In this document: in pieces, positions 25,500 through 33,731 of the stretch
Layout of the letters: every line of letters starts with the position of its first letter
Position numbering within the stretch: position 1 is the stretch's first letter
Source: an uncultured Phocaeicola sp.
Lineage (GTDB): Bacteria > Bacteroidota > Bacteroidia > Bacteroidales > Bacteroidaceae
NCBI GenBank assembly: GCA_944320885.1
Contig: CALUJE010000021.1
Span: 1 to 50,932, forward strand
DNA: 50,932 nt
Reading direction: 5' to 3'
Notes under the pieces: model-generated
Databases searched by the model: none
What the model was told of the DNA's origin: nothing
What the model saw: only the letters and a program-made list of their open reading frames with translations
Translations under genes and position numbers: made by a program

Positions 25500-27161
25500 A
25501 TGTTTCAAGGACAACCTAAAGGGCTTTACGCCCTGGCACTGGCTAATACCGGTGAACGTTTCGGGTATTATACTATGCTTGCTATCTTTACCCTATTCCT
25601 GCAAGCAAAATTCGGCTTTACAGAAGCCGTTACATCAACAATCTTTGCTAGTTTCTTGGCTGCGGTTTACTTTTTCCCACTGGTCGGTGGTATTTTAGCA
25701 GATAAGTTCGGTTATGGAAAAATGGTGACCCTCGGTATCGTGGTCATGTTTATCGGCTATATATTGCTGGCTATTCCTATTTCCGGCGGAACTGCTCTTG
25801 TATTCATGTTTACGGCCCTTGCGCTGATAGCCTGCGGTACGGGACTGTTTAAAGGAAACTTGCAGGTAATGGTAGGTAACCTTTATGATGCTCCCGAATA
25901 CAGTGCCAAGCGTGATACCGCTTTCAGCTTGTTCTACATGGCTATCAATATCGGTGCTTTGTTTGCACCTACTGCTGCTACTGCAGTTACCAATTATGTG
26001 CTTGGAAAAGCTGGTTATACTTATGTATCACAGATTCCGTCACTGGCACACCAATATCTTGACAAGACTATTACTCCAGAGGGTCTTAACGTGTTGACCA
26101 ATCTTCAGGCTGCACAAAATTCTACCGAAGACCTTGCTGTTTTCTGTCAGTCTTATATCGACAAGCTTTCTGAAGCATATAACTATGGTTTCGGTGTAGC
26201 TTGTATTTCTTTGATTATCTCTATGATTATCTACGTGGCTACACGTTCTACTTACAAACATGCCGACTATAACAGCAAGCAAGCTAAACCTGCTAACGTA
26301 CATGAAGAAGAACTTACTCCTCAACAGACTAAAGAACGTATCGTTGCTTTGCTGCTTGTGTTTGCAGTAGTAGTATTCTTCTGGATGGCATTCCACCAGA
26401 ACGGTCTTACTCTGACATTCTTTGCGCGTGACTATACGGCTCATGAAGTTGCCGGTATGGACCGTCTCGGATTCAGCGTATGGAATCTTGCGTTGATTAT
26501 CGTTGCAGTATACGGTTTGTTCTCAATCTTCCAGTCTACTACCGGTAAGGCAAAAACCATTTCTACCATTGTTGTAGTAGCTGCTTTGGCTGTTTTGGGA
26601 ATCAATTACAGTACAATGGACGAAACTATGCCTATTCTTCCTCAGATCTTCCAACAGTTCAACCCGTTCTTTGTTGTTGCGCTGACTCCGGTTTCACTGG
26701 CAGTATTCGGTGCATTGGCTAAGAAAGGTAAAGAACCTTCTGCTCCGCGTAAGATTGGTATCGGTATGTTCATTGCAGCTTGCGGTTTCTTGATTATGGC
26801 TTTGGGTTCTGTAGGTTTGCCTACTCCGGCCGATATGAAAGCTAACGGTATCGATGAGAGTGCTCTTGTTTCTCCAAACCTGTTGATATCTACTTATCTG
26901 GTACTTACATTCGCTGAGTTGTTCCTGTCTCCGATGGGTATTTCATTCGTATCAAAAGTAGCTCCTCCCAAGTATAAGGGTGCTATGATGGGTGGATGGT
27001 TCGTGGCTACAGCCATTGGTAACTATCTGGTTGCTATCATCGGTTATCTTTGGGGTGGAATGGAATTGTGGATGGTATGGAGTGTGCTGATTGTATGCTG
27101 CTTGCTCTCTGCATTGTTTATCTTCTCTATTATGAAACGTCTGGAGCGCGTAGCAAAATAA
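25500..27161 (+). CDS. POT/PTR2 family proton-dependent di/tripeptide transporter
   Basis: A 553-residue inner-membrane MFS protein with about 12-14 hydrophobic helices. It carries the POT-family E-x-x-E-R-like motif near the N terminus (NTGERFGYYTML, E18-R19), the loop DKFGYGKMV after helix 2, GTGLFKGNLQVMVGNLY, and FSLFYMAINIGALFAP, which match the PTR2 signatures. Known relatives import di- and tripeptides with protons. An extended loop near residues 180-215 and a charged cytoplasmic loop near 255-275 are visible. It is transcribed alone, from its own promoter to the terminator at 27191-27223. Confidence 0.94.
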   Translation: MFQGQPKGLYALALANTGERFGYYTMLAIFTLFLQAKFGFTEAVTSTIFASFLAAVYFFPLVGGILADKFGYGKMVTLGIVVMFIGYILLAIPISGGTALVFMFTALALIACGTGLFKGNLQVMVGNLYDAPEYSAKRDTAFSLFYMAINIGALFAPTAATAVTNYVLGKAGYTYVSQIPSLAHQYLDKTITPEGLNVLTNLQAAQNSTEDLAVFCQSYIDKLSEAYNYGFGVACISLIISMIIYVATRSTYKHADYNSKQAKPANVHEEELTPQQTKERIVALLLVFAVVVFFWMAFHQNGLTLTFFARDYTAHEVAGMDRLGFSVWNLALIIVAVYGLFSIFQSTTGKAKTISTIVVVAALAVLGINYSTMDETMPILPQIFQQFNPFFVVALTPVSLAVFGALAKKGKEPSAPRKIGIGMFIAACGFLIMALGSVGLPTPADMKANGIDESALVSPNLLISTYLVLTFAELFLSPMGISFVSKVAPPKYKGAMMGGWFVATAIGNYLVAIIGYLWGGMELWMVWSVLIVCCLLSALFIFSIMKRLERVAK

Positions 27162-27190
27162 GCCGCGACTTTATGATAAAAATAAAAAAA

Positions 27191-27223
27191 GCGACATTCC
27201 CTTGTGGAATTGTCGTTTTTTTT
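27191..27223 (+). terminator. Terminator of the POT transporter gene
   Basis: GCGACATTCC pairs with GGAATTGTCG (one bulged T), with a short loop, followed by a run of eight T (27216-27223). Confidence 0.85.
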
Positions 27224-27368
27224 ATACCTTTGAGGCCAATTAACTTTGTAATAATGAACATTTCAGCGCACATATCTTTTCCTTTTCTATACCTGACGGG
27301 CAGAGAGAAAACTTATACATTAATATCTTTTAGCTTCGATGGCTTGCAGATGTGCGGGGTTTGTTTAA

Positions 27369-27394
27369 ACACACACACACACACACACACACAC
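27369..27394. repeat. (AC)13 dinucleotide microsatellite
   Basis: Thirteen uninterrupted AC units. Such long dinucleotide runs are uncommon in bacterial chromosomes and can slip. It lies about 150 bp upstream of the small peptide gene of the LRR lipoprotein locus, in the gap between the POT terminator and 27545. Two exact -7 boxes, TACCTTTG (27225-27232) and TAACTTTG (27241-27248), lie upstream of it. Confidence 0.95.
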
Positions 27395-27422
27395 AATTAT
27401 TACCTTATTATAATGTAAGCGT

Positions 27423-27502
27423 CTGCACCGATGTGTGCAGCAGTTATGCCCGCGCGGTTGCGGCAGAGGAGCGTTGTTTCTCTTTTGCCCAACCGCTTTT
27501 TT
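27423..27502 (+). promoter_or_regulatory. Leader with two hairpins and a T-run (attenuator-like)
   Basis: CTGCAC/GTGCAG (27423-27440) forms a small hairpin. GCGGTTG (27454-27460) then pairs with CAACCGC (27490-27496), with extra inner pairing (GGC, AGAG with CTCT, GCC), followed directly by TTTTTT. This is a terminator shape placed about 43 bp upstream of the peptide gene, within the probable 5' leader if the promoters near 27225-27248 are used. Premature termination is an inference. Confidence 0.55.
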
Positions 27503-27544
27503 CTTATGTACATGCTTAGTTATTTACTTATAAAACCAATTATT

Positions 27545-27700
27545 ATGCAAACGCTGAAAGAAAAAGTATTGAATGGTGAAGCTTATGAGGCTCCCAAGTG
27601 TGAAACAATTGAAGTGCAGAACGAAGGTATGCTATGTGCTAGTGGTGAGCATAGTGCCTCTCACAATCCTTTTGAAGGTGGTGGAAGTTATGAATGGTAA
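27545..27700 (+). CDS. 51-residue peptide upstream of the LRR lipoprotein
   Basis: The ATG at 27545 opens a 51-residue acidic peptide (MQTLKEKVLNGEAYEAPKCE ... GGGSYEW). I recognise the general style of Bacteroidales small proteins with a YEAP-(x)n-E-x-EG-x-LCASGE core, often next to surface-protein genes; no function is established to my knowledge. It has two Cys (in PKCET, LLCAS-like MLCASG), a Gly-rich end and a final Trp. It lacks a signal peptide. The LRR lipoprotein gene starts 21 bp after its stop, so they are likely co-transcribed. It could be a modified/secreted peptide, a leader controlling expression, or unrelated. Confidence 0.6.
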   Translation: MQTLKEKVLNGEAYEAPKCETIEVQNEGMLCASGEHSASHNPFEGGGSYEW

Positions 27701-27721
27701 GAAACTTAAAATCTGAAAGAG

Positions 27722-30307
27722 ATGAAAATCATGAAATTCATTTATGGAGTTGTATGTGTGGCTTTGACAGGTGGTTTGCTGACTGCCTGTACGAACGATG
27801 AGGATGTGGTGATGAAAAATGACGGTACGAAAATGTCCATGACATTTACGGCCGGATCGGTGCAGACGCGCACCGCATTGGGTGATGACGGCAAGGCCGT
27901 GAACTGGGTAAATGGCGATGCGATTGCCATTTTTGACGGAACGGAGACTAATGAGTTTACTACGCAGGATGCAGGAGATATGGCTACCTTTACAGGTACG
28001 GCACACCAGGCCGATACCTATACGGCTTTTTATCCTTATGCCAACGTGACTGAAATCACTGCCACGACCATTACCTTTAACCTGCCCGAAGAGCAGACAG
28101 CCGTGGCCGGAGGATTTGCCAGCGGACTGGTGCCATCGTGGGCACAGACTGCCGAAGGAAGTACCTCCCTGCAGTTTCAAAACCTCAGTGCGCTGGTGAA
28201 GTTTACGGTAGGCGACGGTATGGCCGGTGATGGAACCTTTATCCTCAGAGGCGTAAAGGGTGAGAGCCTGACCGGAAGCATGAAATATACCATTGGAGGC
28301 GAAATCGTCCCGAATGAGGATGGCAAAGGAGATTACTCTTCTACTTCTCTGAACGAAGTCAGACTGAAAGGTACATTCGAGGCCGGAAAGACCTACTACT
28401 TTACGGTGGCTCCTGCCGAGCTGTCGGAAGGACTCAGCCTTTTCTACGTGAACAGCGAGGGAACGGCATACCGCAGAGGAGGTAACAAAGCGGTGACTCT
28501 CGAAGCCGGAAAGGTGCTTGATTTGGGAACACAAACCTCAGCCAAGTTTGAAGAAGCCATCATCAATCTGGAACTCATTGAGCAGATTGAAGCAAACCTT
28601 CCGTCGGGAGGAGGCAAGAAAATGGCACCGGCTGAAGGAGTGGAGAAAGCCACCAAGGCGGCCAATGATGTGGCATTGTATGATTCGGGTACCGGATTTG
28701 TGAAGAATCCCGACGGCACCGTTACGCTGACCGATGAAAACAGAAATATCATCAGCGGAGTTACTTATGTGAGCTTCTTTGATATAAAAAACGTATCGGG
28801 ACTTGAGTATTTTACTAACGTGACAAGTTTTTATTGCGAGTGGGTAACAGAACAGGAGTCACTGGATTTGACTGCTTTGAAGAATCTGACATCTATAAAT
28901 TGCAATAGTTGTGATATACTGACATCGCTGAATTTGAGCGGTCTGGACAAACTTAATTATATAAACATTAAGAACTGCCCGCTGACTTCATTAGACCTGA
29001 CCGGTTTGACCAGTCTTACCACTCTGTATATGGGTGAAACTGAATTGACCTCTTTGGAGCTGTCTCATTTGACGAATCTGTCAAGTCTTGAGTGCACAGA
29101 TTGTAAATTGCAATCATTGAATGTGAGCGGATTGACCAATCTGACCTGGCTGGTATGTGCCAATACCCAAGTGGAATCATTGGATTTGAGAGGCTTGACC
29201 AAACTGAACTTTTTGCAATGCACCGGTAACCGACTGACCTCTTTAGACTTGACCGACCAGAAAGAATGTCTGACCACGTTACGATGCTACGGTAATAATT
29301 TAGGTTCATTGGAGTTATCAGGCTTAACGAAGCTGCAAGACCTGTATTGCTACAACATTGGAGCTGCCTCATTGACTCTGAGCGACTTGCCTGAGCTGAC
29401 AAACCTGGATTGCGGTGAGAACCAGCTGACCTCATTGAGCCTGAGCGACTTGCCTAAGCTGGCAACCCTGGAGTGCAGCGACAACCGGCTGACCTCATTG
29501 AGTCTGAGTAATCTGCCTGCCCTGACAGAACTGTCTTGCACCGACAACCAGCTGACCTCATTGGGTGTGAGCAATCTGACTGCCCTGACAGGACTGTATT
29601 GCTACAACAACCAGCTGACCTCATTGGATGTGAGCGGTTTGACCAAACTGAAAGATTTGTATTGCAGCAACAACCAGCTGACCGCATTGGATGTGAGCGG
29701 TTTTGCCAGTCTGAGAACTCTGGAGTGTAACAACAACAAGCTGACCTCATTGAATTTGAGCGGTTTAACCAGTCTGAGAACTCTGGAGTGTAACAACAAC
29801 CAGCTGACCGCATTGAATGTGAGCGGTTTTGCCAGTCTGAGAACTCTGAAGTGTAACAACAACAAGCTGACCGCATTGAATGTGAGTAATTTGGAGGAAC
29901 TGGCATATCTGTATTGTAGAGACAACCAGCTGACCGCATTGGATTTGACCAGTTTCAGTCTGAGAAATTTGATAGAAGTAGACTGCAGCAACAACCAGAT
30001 AACCGGTGTGTTGGAAATAATGTTTCCCAGTAATCTGACCAAATTGTGTTGCAGCAACAACAAGTTGACCGACATAGATATTAATGGTGGTGATTACATT
30101 CTTCAACATGTGGAATGCCATCAAAACCAAATGCCCAAAATTTTTCTTGCTAACTACTACAAGTTGTCCGATTTGAAGTGCGGTCAGCAGACAAATGCAG
30201 ACGGAACGCCACTGACAGCTGAACTTAGGATATATTCTACAAGGATAGAATACTGGAATACAACCTGGAGCAAATATCCGGAAAACGCAAATGTTACACT
30301 TAAATAA
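27722..30307 (+). CDS. Fimbrillin-like leucine-rich-repeat surface lipoprotein
   Basis: An 861-residue lipoprotein: signal peptide and lipobox LLTAC (Cys23); residues about 35-270 resemble a fimbrillin-like (Mfa-type) N-terminal domain (MTFTAGSVQTRTAL, VNWVNGDAIAIFDG, YTAFYPYA, KTYYFTVAPAELS). From about 345 to 830 come roughly 20 leucine-rich repeats of 21-22 residues with the consensus LxxLxCxNNQLTSLDVSGLTx. A short non-repeat cap ends it. It is probably exposed on the outer membrane and binds a protein or glycan ligand. At DNA level the later repeats are nearly identical 63-bp units (for example 29702-29890), so copy number may vary. ATG 27731 is an alternative start. It follows the small peptide gene by 21 bp. 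Confidence 0.88.
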   Translation: MKIMKFIYGVVCVALTGGLLTACTNDEDVVMKNDGTKMSMTFTAGSVQTRTALGDDGKAVNWVNGDAIAIFDGTETNEFTTQDAGDMATFTGTAHQADTYTAFYPYANVTEITATTITFNLPEEQTAVAGGFASGLVPSWAQTAEGSTSLQFQNLSALVKFTVGDGMAGDGTFILRGVKGESLTGSMKYTIGGEIVPNEDGKGDYSSTSLNEVRLKGTFEAGKTYYFTVAPAELSEGLSLFYVNSEGTAYRRGGNKAVTLEAGKVLDLGTQTSAKFEEAIINLELIEQIEANLPSGGGKKMAPAEGVEKATKAANDVALYDSGTGFVKNPDGTVTLTDENRNIISGVTYVSFFDIKNVSGLEYFTNVTSFYCEWVTEQESLDLTALKNLTSINCNSCDILTSLNLSGLDKLNYINIKNCPLTSLDLTGLTSLTTLYMGETELTSLELSHLTNLSSLECTDCKLQSLNVSGLTNLTWLVCANTQVESLDLRGLTKLNFLQCTGNRLTSLDLTDQKECLTTLRCYGNNLGSLELSGLTKLQDLYCYNIGAASLTLSDLPELTNLDCGENQLTSLSLSDLPKLATLECSDNRLTSLSLSNLPALTELSCTDNQLTSLGVSNLTALTGLYCYNNQLTSLDVSGLTKLKDLYCSNNQLTALDVSGFASLRTLECNNNKLTSLNLSGLTSLRTLECNNNQLTALNVSGFASLRTLKCNNNKLTALNVSNLEELAYLYCRDNQLTALDLTSFSLRNLIEVDCSNNQITGVLEIMFPSNLTKLCCSNNKLTDIDINGGDYILQHVECHQNQMPKIFLANYYKLSDLKCGQQTNADGTPLTAELRIYSTRIEYWNTTWSKYPENANVTLK
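29600..29940 (+). repeat. 63-bp tandem coding repeats in the LRR gene
   Basis: Successive units contain near-identical runs such as AACAACCAGCTGACC and CATTGGATGTGAGCGG spaced 63 bp apart, while earlier units (from about 28850) are more diverged. The 29702-29890 part has three units differing at only a few bases. Confidence 0.85.
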
Positions 30308-30329
30308 TAATGATAATAGTCTCTTGCCC

Positions 30330-30352
30330 GCCTGCGGCCTAAAACCGCAGGC
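30330..30352 (+). terminator. Hairpin after the LRR gene
   Basis: GCCTGCGG (30330-30337) and CCGCAGGC (30345-30352) are perfect complements around a 7-base loop. No T-run follows, so termination is uncertain. Confidence 0.45.
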
Positions 30353-30395
30353 AGACAGGGGGCTTTGAAAACACGCGCGTGCAGTCTGAAAAAGA

Positions 30396-30500
30396 CGCCC
30401 GTCTTTCTCAAGCTACACGCCCGTCTTTCATAAGCTACACGCGCGTCTTTTGCAAGCTACACGCCCGTGTTTTTCAAACCGCACGCGCGTGTTTTTTAAG
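30396..30500. repeat. 22-bp tandem array, about 4.8 units
   Basis: Units of the form CGCCCGTCTTTCTCAAGCTA plus CA start at 30396, 30418, 30440, 30462 and 30484 (partial). They vary between CGCCCG and CGCGCG and between GTCTTT and GTGTTT. A related CACGCGCGTGC palindrome precedes at 30372-30382. It fills the gap between the LRR and HU-like genes. Confidence 0.9.
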
Positions 30501-30557
30501 AGATATTACCGGCAGATGTTAATCTGCTCATTATTAATACTTTAATAACTGATAGTC

Positions 30558-31055
30558 ATGAAAGCGAATTTCAATCTGGCCCTCAGGGTCAACCCACAGA
30601 CGAAGGAAAAACAGTGGTATGCCGTTCCGGCAGGCAAGGGTGCGCTCGACGCTGATGAGACGGCTGCTATGGCCGTAGCCGACACTACGCTGTCGAAAGG
30701 CGAGTATAAACATGCCATGGAGGCTACGAGTGAGAAGCTGATTTCGCTGGTATTGAGTGGCGTAACCATCACCATCGGAGACCTGGGCAAGCTGCGCCTC
30801 TCGTTCGGAAGCAAGGGTTCGCCCACTATCGAGGGCTTTGACACGGCCACGATGATTCAGAACCCGAAATTCATCTTCACACCTTCGAAAACGCTGAAGG
30901 CGGCCCTCGCGGGTGCTACCTTCGAGCTTGAGGGAGTGGTTGAAAACGGTATCAAGTACGGTTCGGTCAAGTCATACCGCATGGCCAAAGGTGAAAGCGG
31001 CGGCACCACCGAGCCCGGCGGCGGAGGCGAAGAGGAAGGCGGCGGCGGACTGTAG
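30558..31055 (+). CDS. HU-related DNA-binding protein with glycine-rich tail
   Basis: A 165-residue protein of the Bacteroidota HU-related (HU_rel) family. The N-terminal part (MKANFNLALRVNPQTKEKQW) replaces the usual HU start; the body has helices followed by TITIGDLGKLRLSFGSKG, comparable to the HU beta-arm region, and NPKFIFTPSKTLKAAL. The last 22 residues are GGTTEPGGGGEEEGGGGL-like, a low-complexity Gly/Glu tail. Members are presumed to bind and bend DNA and are numerous in this phylum; specific roles are unknown. A very strong terminator follows. Confidence 0.88.
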   Translation: MKANFNLALRVNPQTKEKQWYAVPAGKGALDADETAAMAVADTTLSKGEYKHAMEATSEKLISLVLSGVTITIGDLGKLRLSFGSKGSPTIEGFDTATMIQNPKFIFTPSKTLKAALAGATFELEGVVENGIKYGSVKSYRMAKGESGGTTEPGGGGEEEGGGGL

Positions 31056-31095
31056 TCCGTGCGGCGTATGTGTGTGCATGCCGGGTAAATGAAGC

Positions 31096-31142
31096 GCGGG
31101 GCATGCAGGAGTCTGAATCCTGCATGCCCCGCTTGGTTTTTT
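31096..31142 (+). terminator. Strong intrinsic terminator after the HU-like gene
   Basis: A perfect 15-bp stem (GCGGGGCATGCAGGA at 31096-31110 with 31118-31132) has a 7-base loop and is followed by TTGGTTTTTT. It also separates the convergent TPR gene. Confidence 0.9.
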
Positions 31143-31165
31143 GTGCGTGTGTGTGGGGTGCAATG

Positions 31166-33400
31166 TCAGTCGGCCGACTGCATGCCGTATCTTATCACGT
31201 CGGCCATCAGGGTGAGGTCTTGAGCTGTGATACCTTTCTGTGCCAGTTCGTCGGCATCGTTCATCAGCAGTGCGATGAAGGCCTCCGTATCGTTCTGCAT
31301 GCGGCATCCCTTTATGTAGAGCTGTGCGGCCTGTTCGGTGCGCTGTTGTGCCCACTCGTTATGCGCAGCATTGAGGAAGTCCGTGGCTTCGGGCTTGTCT
31401 TGCTCCAGAAGGCGCGCATAATACTTGTCGGCCTGCTCGTGTTTGCGGGTTACGAATGAGCACCAGGCAATGTCACGCCATGCACGCGCGGAGTCGGGCT
31501 TGAGGTATTCCACCTTGAAGAAGCGTGCAAAGGCATCGTCATAAGAACGGAGTTCTGCCTCACACTCACCTGTATGCAACAGGAGCGCAGTGTTGTCGGG
31601 CTGTATTTCGAGTGCCTTCCGGTAGTAGGGCAATGCCTTTTCTGGCTGTTTGGTCAGCTTGTAGCATTGGGCCAGATGGCGCACGGTCCATAGTGTGTCG
31701 GGCTTGCGCAGGTCGGCCTTGAGATATGCCTCGATGGCGCGGGCGTATTCTTTCTTTTTCTGGAGGCAGAACCCGAGTTTCTGGAAGAGTTCGGCATCGG
31801 TGGCGGCGCCCTCGTCGGCCAGTTGGGCAAACATGCTTTCTGCCTCGCCGTAGTATTCCTTATGGAAGAGATATTCGGCTACCGTGCGCATGCTGCCGGC
31901 ATCCGAGAGGAAAGGTTGCAGCACGGCACAGTTCCGGAAGTTGAGGTCGACATTTTCGAACACGTCGTTAAACTCATGGCGGCGCGGGTAAATCTTGTAA
32001 AAGCGGTAGAGGTCTTGCACATACTGGCGCACGATGACTTCGGCTGTGTCGCGGTCGGTGGCAATCGTCTTTTGCATTTCCTTGAACATCTCGTTTTGCT
32101 CGGTGAGATTGCCCGAGAAAGCTTCGCGCTGTGCCTTGGGAATGTTTTCGATAGTGAGACAGAACGAATACTTGTCAGAGTCGCAGAAGAATGATGAAGC
32201 CAGGATATGGTTTACGATAAAGTTGTTTTTCTGTTCCTCTTCGGGGAATACGCGCAACACGGCGCTGTGCTGCGGGTCGAAGGGATAGAACCAGTTGCAC
32301 AGGTTGCGGAAGAAGGGGAATGTTTTGAGCTGTGCGAAGGTGCTCATGTAAACGTCTATTCCCTCCATCTGCATGTCGCCGAGTTCCTGAATCTTATGCG
32401 TCAGTTCGGTATTCTCTTCCCACTTTTTCCATTCGGGATTTTTGTCGTCGGTAAAGAGGTCTTCTTCAGGATTGATGAGGCGGAACTTGGAGCGGTCGAA
32501 GTTTCGGCTGCTCTTCATCACTTCGGGGATGATTTCGTCGCGCATCTTCCGGTCGGCCTTCTTGGTTTCGCGTGAACGCAGCAGCTGTATCTGAATGTTC
32601 AGCAGGTGCCGTTTGAATTCGGGATTTTCCTGCAACAGTTGCAGACGGTTCAGCAGGTCGGGCTCATATGCAATGCGATGTCCGTAGGTGAGGCATATGA
32701 GCACGATGCCCACCAGTGCACGCTGGCTTACCTGTGGATTGGTGTGCGCATAAGCGTCGAACAGGAAGTTTATCTTCTGCACGTCGAAAATCTGCAGTAC
32801 TCCCATGGTGACGGCGCTCACGAAGAGAGCCGTATCGTTGGCGGGTACAAGTACCGAACCGATAAAGTTACGTGCCTCTTCCACCTGTTGTGCGTTCCAT
32901 ACCGGTGAGGTCCATACCTTGCAGAAGAACGTGTTCTGGTCTTCTTCGTGTACGGCACGCAGCGCGTCGGTCTGCTTCTTAAGCACGTCTCCCTCGTTGA
33001 GCAGACGCGCCATGGCCATGTCTTCGGTAAACGATTCGAAGATAAGCTGAAAATCGCTGATGCGGCGGTTCTCGTTTCGGTACTGGCGCATGGTGGAGTA
33101 GTATACTTCAGAAGAGAAGAGTTCCAGGCGTGCACGCATAAGCCGTTCGTTGACGATAAACGTCTTGCGTATAAGCTCGGTGTAGAGCTGTTCGCGGTGC
33201 GGGTCGCTCACTCCCTTGCTGAAATATTGCAGCATGTAGCGGTAAGCCGTCTGGGTTTCGTCAAACAGGCTGTGCAGGTCCCATTCAGGCACTTCCTTGA
33301 TAAAGGCTGCAAGTGCGTCAATTGCCTGCTTCAGTTGTTGCTGTTCAAGCATTTTCCCAATGTTGGCGTGGTATTCTTTGATTTGACTGACGTTGTTCAT
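31166..33400 (-). CDS. Large TPR-repeat protein of unknown function
   Basis: A 744-residue cytoplasmic-looking protein without signal peptide or membrane helix. Residues about 530-720 hold five or six TPR units (EYLFHKEYYGEAESMFAQLAD, AELFQKLGFCLQKKKEYARAIEAYL, RHLAQCYKLTKQPEKALPYYRKALEIQPD, HTGECEAELRSYDDAFARFFKVEYLKPD, DIAWCSFVTRKHEQADKYYARLLEQD). The N-terminal 500 residues are helix-rich and not recognised. TPRs mediate protein contacts. GC content and codon use (many CGC, CTG, GTG, CAG codons) are higher than in most of the window. It seems monocistronic, since the gap upstream is filled by a repeat element. Confidence 0.85.
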   Translation of the reverse strand: MNNVSQIKEYHANIGKMLEQQQLKQAIDALAAFIKEVPEWDLHSLFDETQTAYRYMLQYFSKGVSDPHREQLYTELIRKTFIVNERLMRARLELFSSEVYYSTMRQYRNENRRISDFQLIFESFTEDMAMARLLNEGDVLKKQTDALRAVHEEDQNTFFCKVWTSPVWNAQQVEEARNFIGSVLVPANDTALFVSAVTMGVLQIFDVQKINFLFDAYAHTNPQVSQRALVGIVLICLTYGHRIAYEPDLLNRLQLLQENPEFKRHLLNIQIQLLRSRETKKADRKMRDEIIPEVMKSSRNFDRSKFRLINPEEDLFTDDKNPEWKKWEENTELTHKIQELGDMQMEGIDVYMSTFAQLKTFPFFRNLCNWFYPFDPQHSAVLRVFPEEEQKNNFIVNHILASSFFCDSDKYSFCLTIENIPKAQREAFSGNLTEQNEMFKEMQKTIATDRDTAEVIVRQYVQDLYRFYKIYPRRHEFNDVFENVDLNFRNCAVLQPFLSDAGSMRTVAEYLFHKEYYGEAESMFAQLADEGAATDAELFQKLGFCLQKKKEYARAIEAYLKADLRKPDTLWTVRHLAQCYKLTKQPEKALPYYRKALEIQPDNTALLLHTGECEAELRSYDDAFARFFKVEYLKPDSARAWRDIAWCSFVTRKHEQADKYYARLLEQDKPEATDFLNAAHNEWAQQRTEQAAQLYIKGCRMQNDTEAFIALLMNDADELAQKGITAQDLTLMADVIRYGMQSAD

Positions 33401-33436
33401 GAAGTAATGGTTTGTTTTTGGTTATGATTTTTGGGG

Positions 33437-33690
33437 GAGGGAATTGGAGGGGGAGTTGGAGGGAGTTAGATGGAGTTATAGGGAGTTATCGTCCGCTTTT
33501 GCGGACGAGGAGTTAAAGGCCAATGGTTTTGCCTGGTATTGGCTTCTGACTCCCTATAACTTCTTTGCCTTCTCTATAACTCCTGCAAAGTTTTCACAGC
33601 TTGAAGTCTGTTGGTTTCTTTGGTATTGGCTTTTAACTCCCAAGCCCGTAAAACGGGCTTTAACTCCTTTTAACTCCCTCTAACTCCTTT
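33437..33690. repeat. 'ggagtta' palindromic intergenic element, copy 2 with extra half-unit
   Basis: 33470-33560 repeats the order of 24820-24905: GGGAGTTATCGTCCGC, hairpin loop, GCGGACGAGG, GTTAAAGGCCAAT, GCCTGGTATTGGCTTCT, ACTCCCT. A second partial unit follows (TTGGTATTGGCTTTTAACTC near 33621-33640), with a small GCCCG/CGGGC hairpin (33643-33658). It fills most of the 331-bp gap 33401-33731. Confidence 0.75.
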
Positions 33691-33731
33691 ACCTCCTATA
33701 CCTTCTTTACCTTCTTTATCTTCTCTACCTC

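Noticed and set aside
27254..27418. Possible ORF containing a Thr-His repeat through the AC microsatellite
   Set aside because: The TH run is only the translation of the dinucleotide repeat; the rest has no recognisable domain and the region looks like a leader.
28850..30130. Several long open frames on the minus strand across the LRR gene
   Set aside because: They are shadow frames produced by the 63-bp coding repeats; no start signals and repetitive low-quality peptides.
30396..30500. 22-bp repeats as a possible CRISPR array
   Set aside because: The repeats are directly tandem without unique spacers and no cas genes are present.
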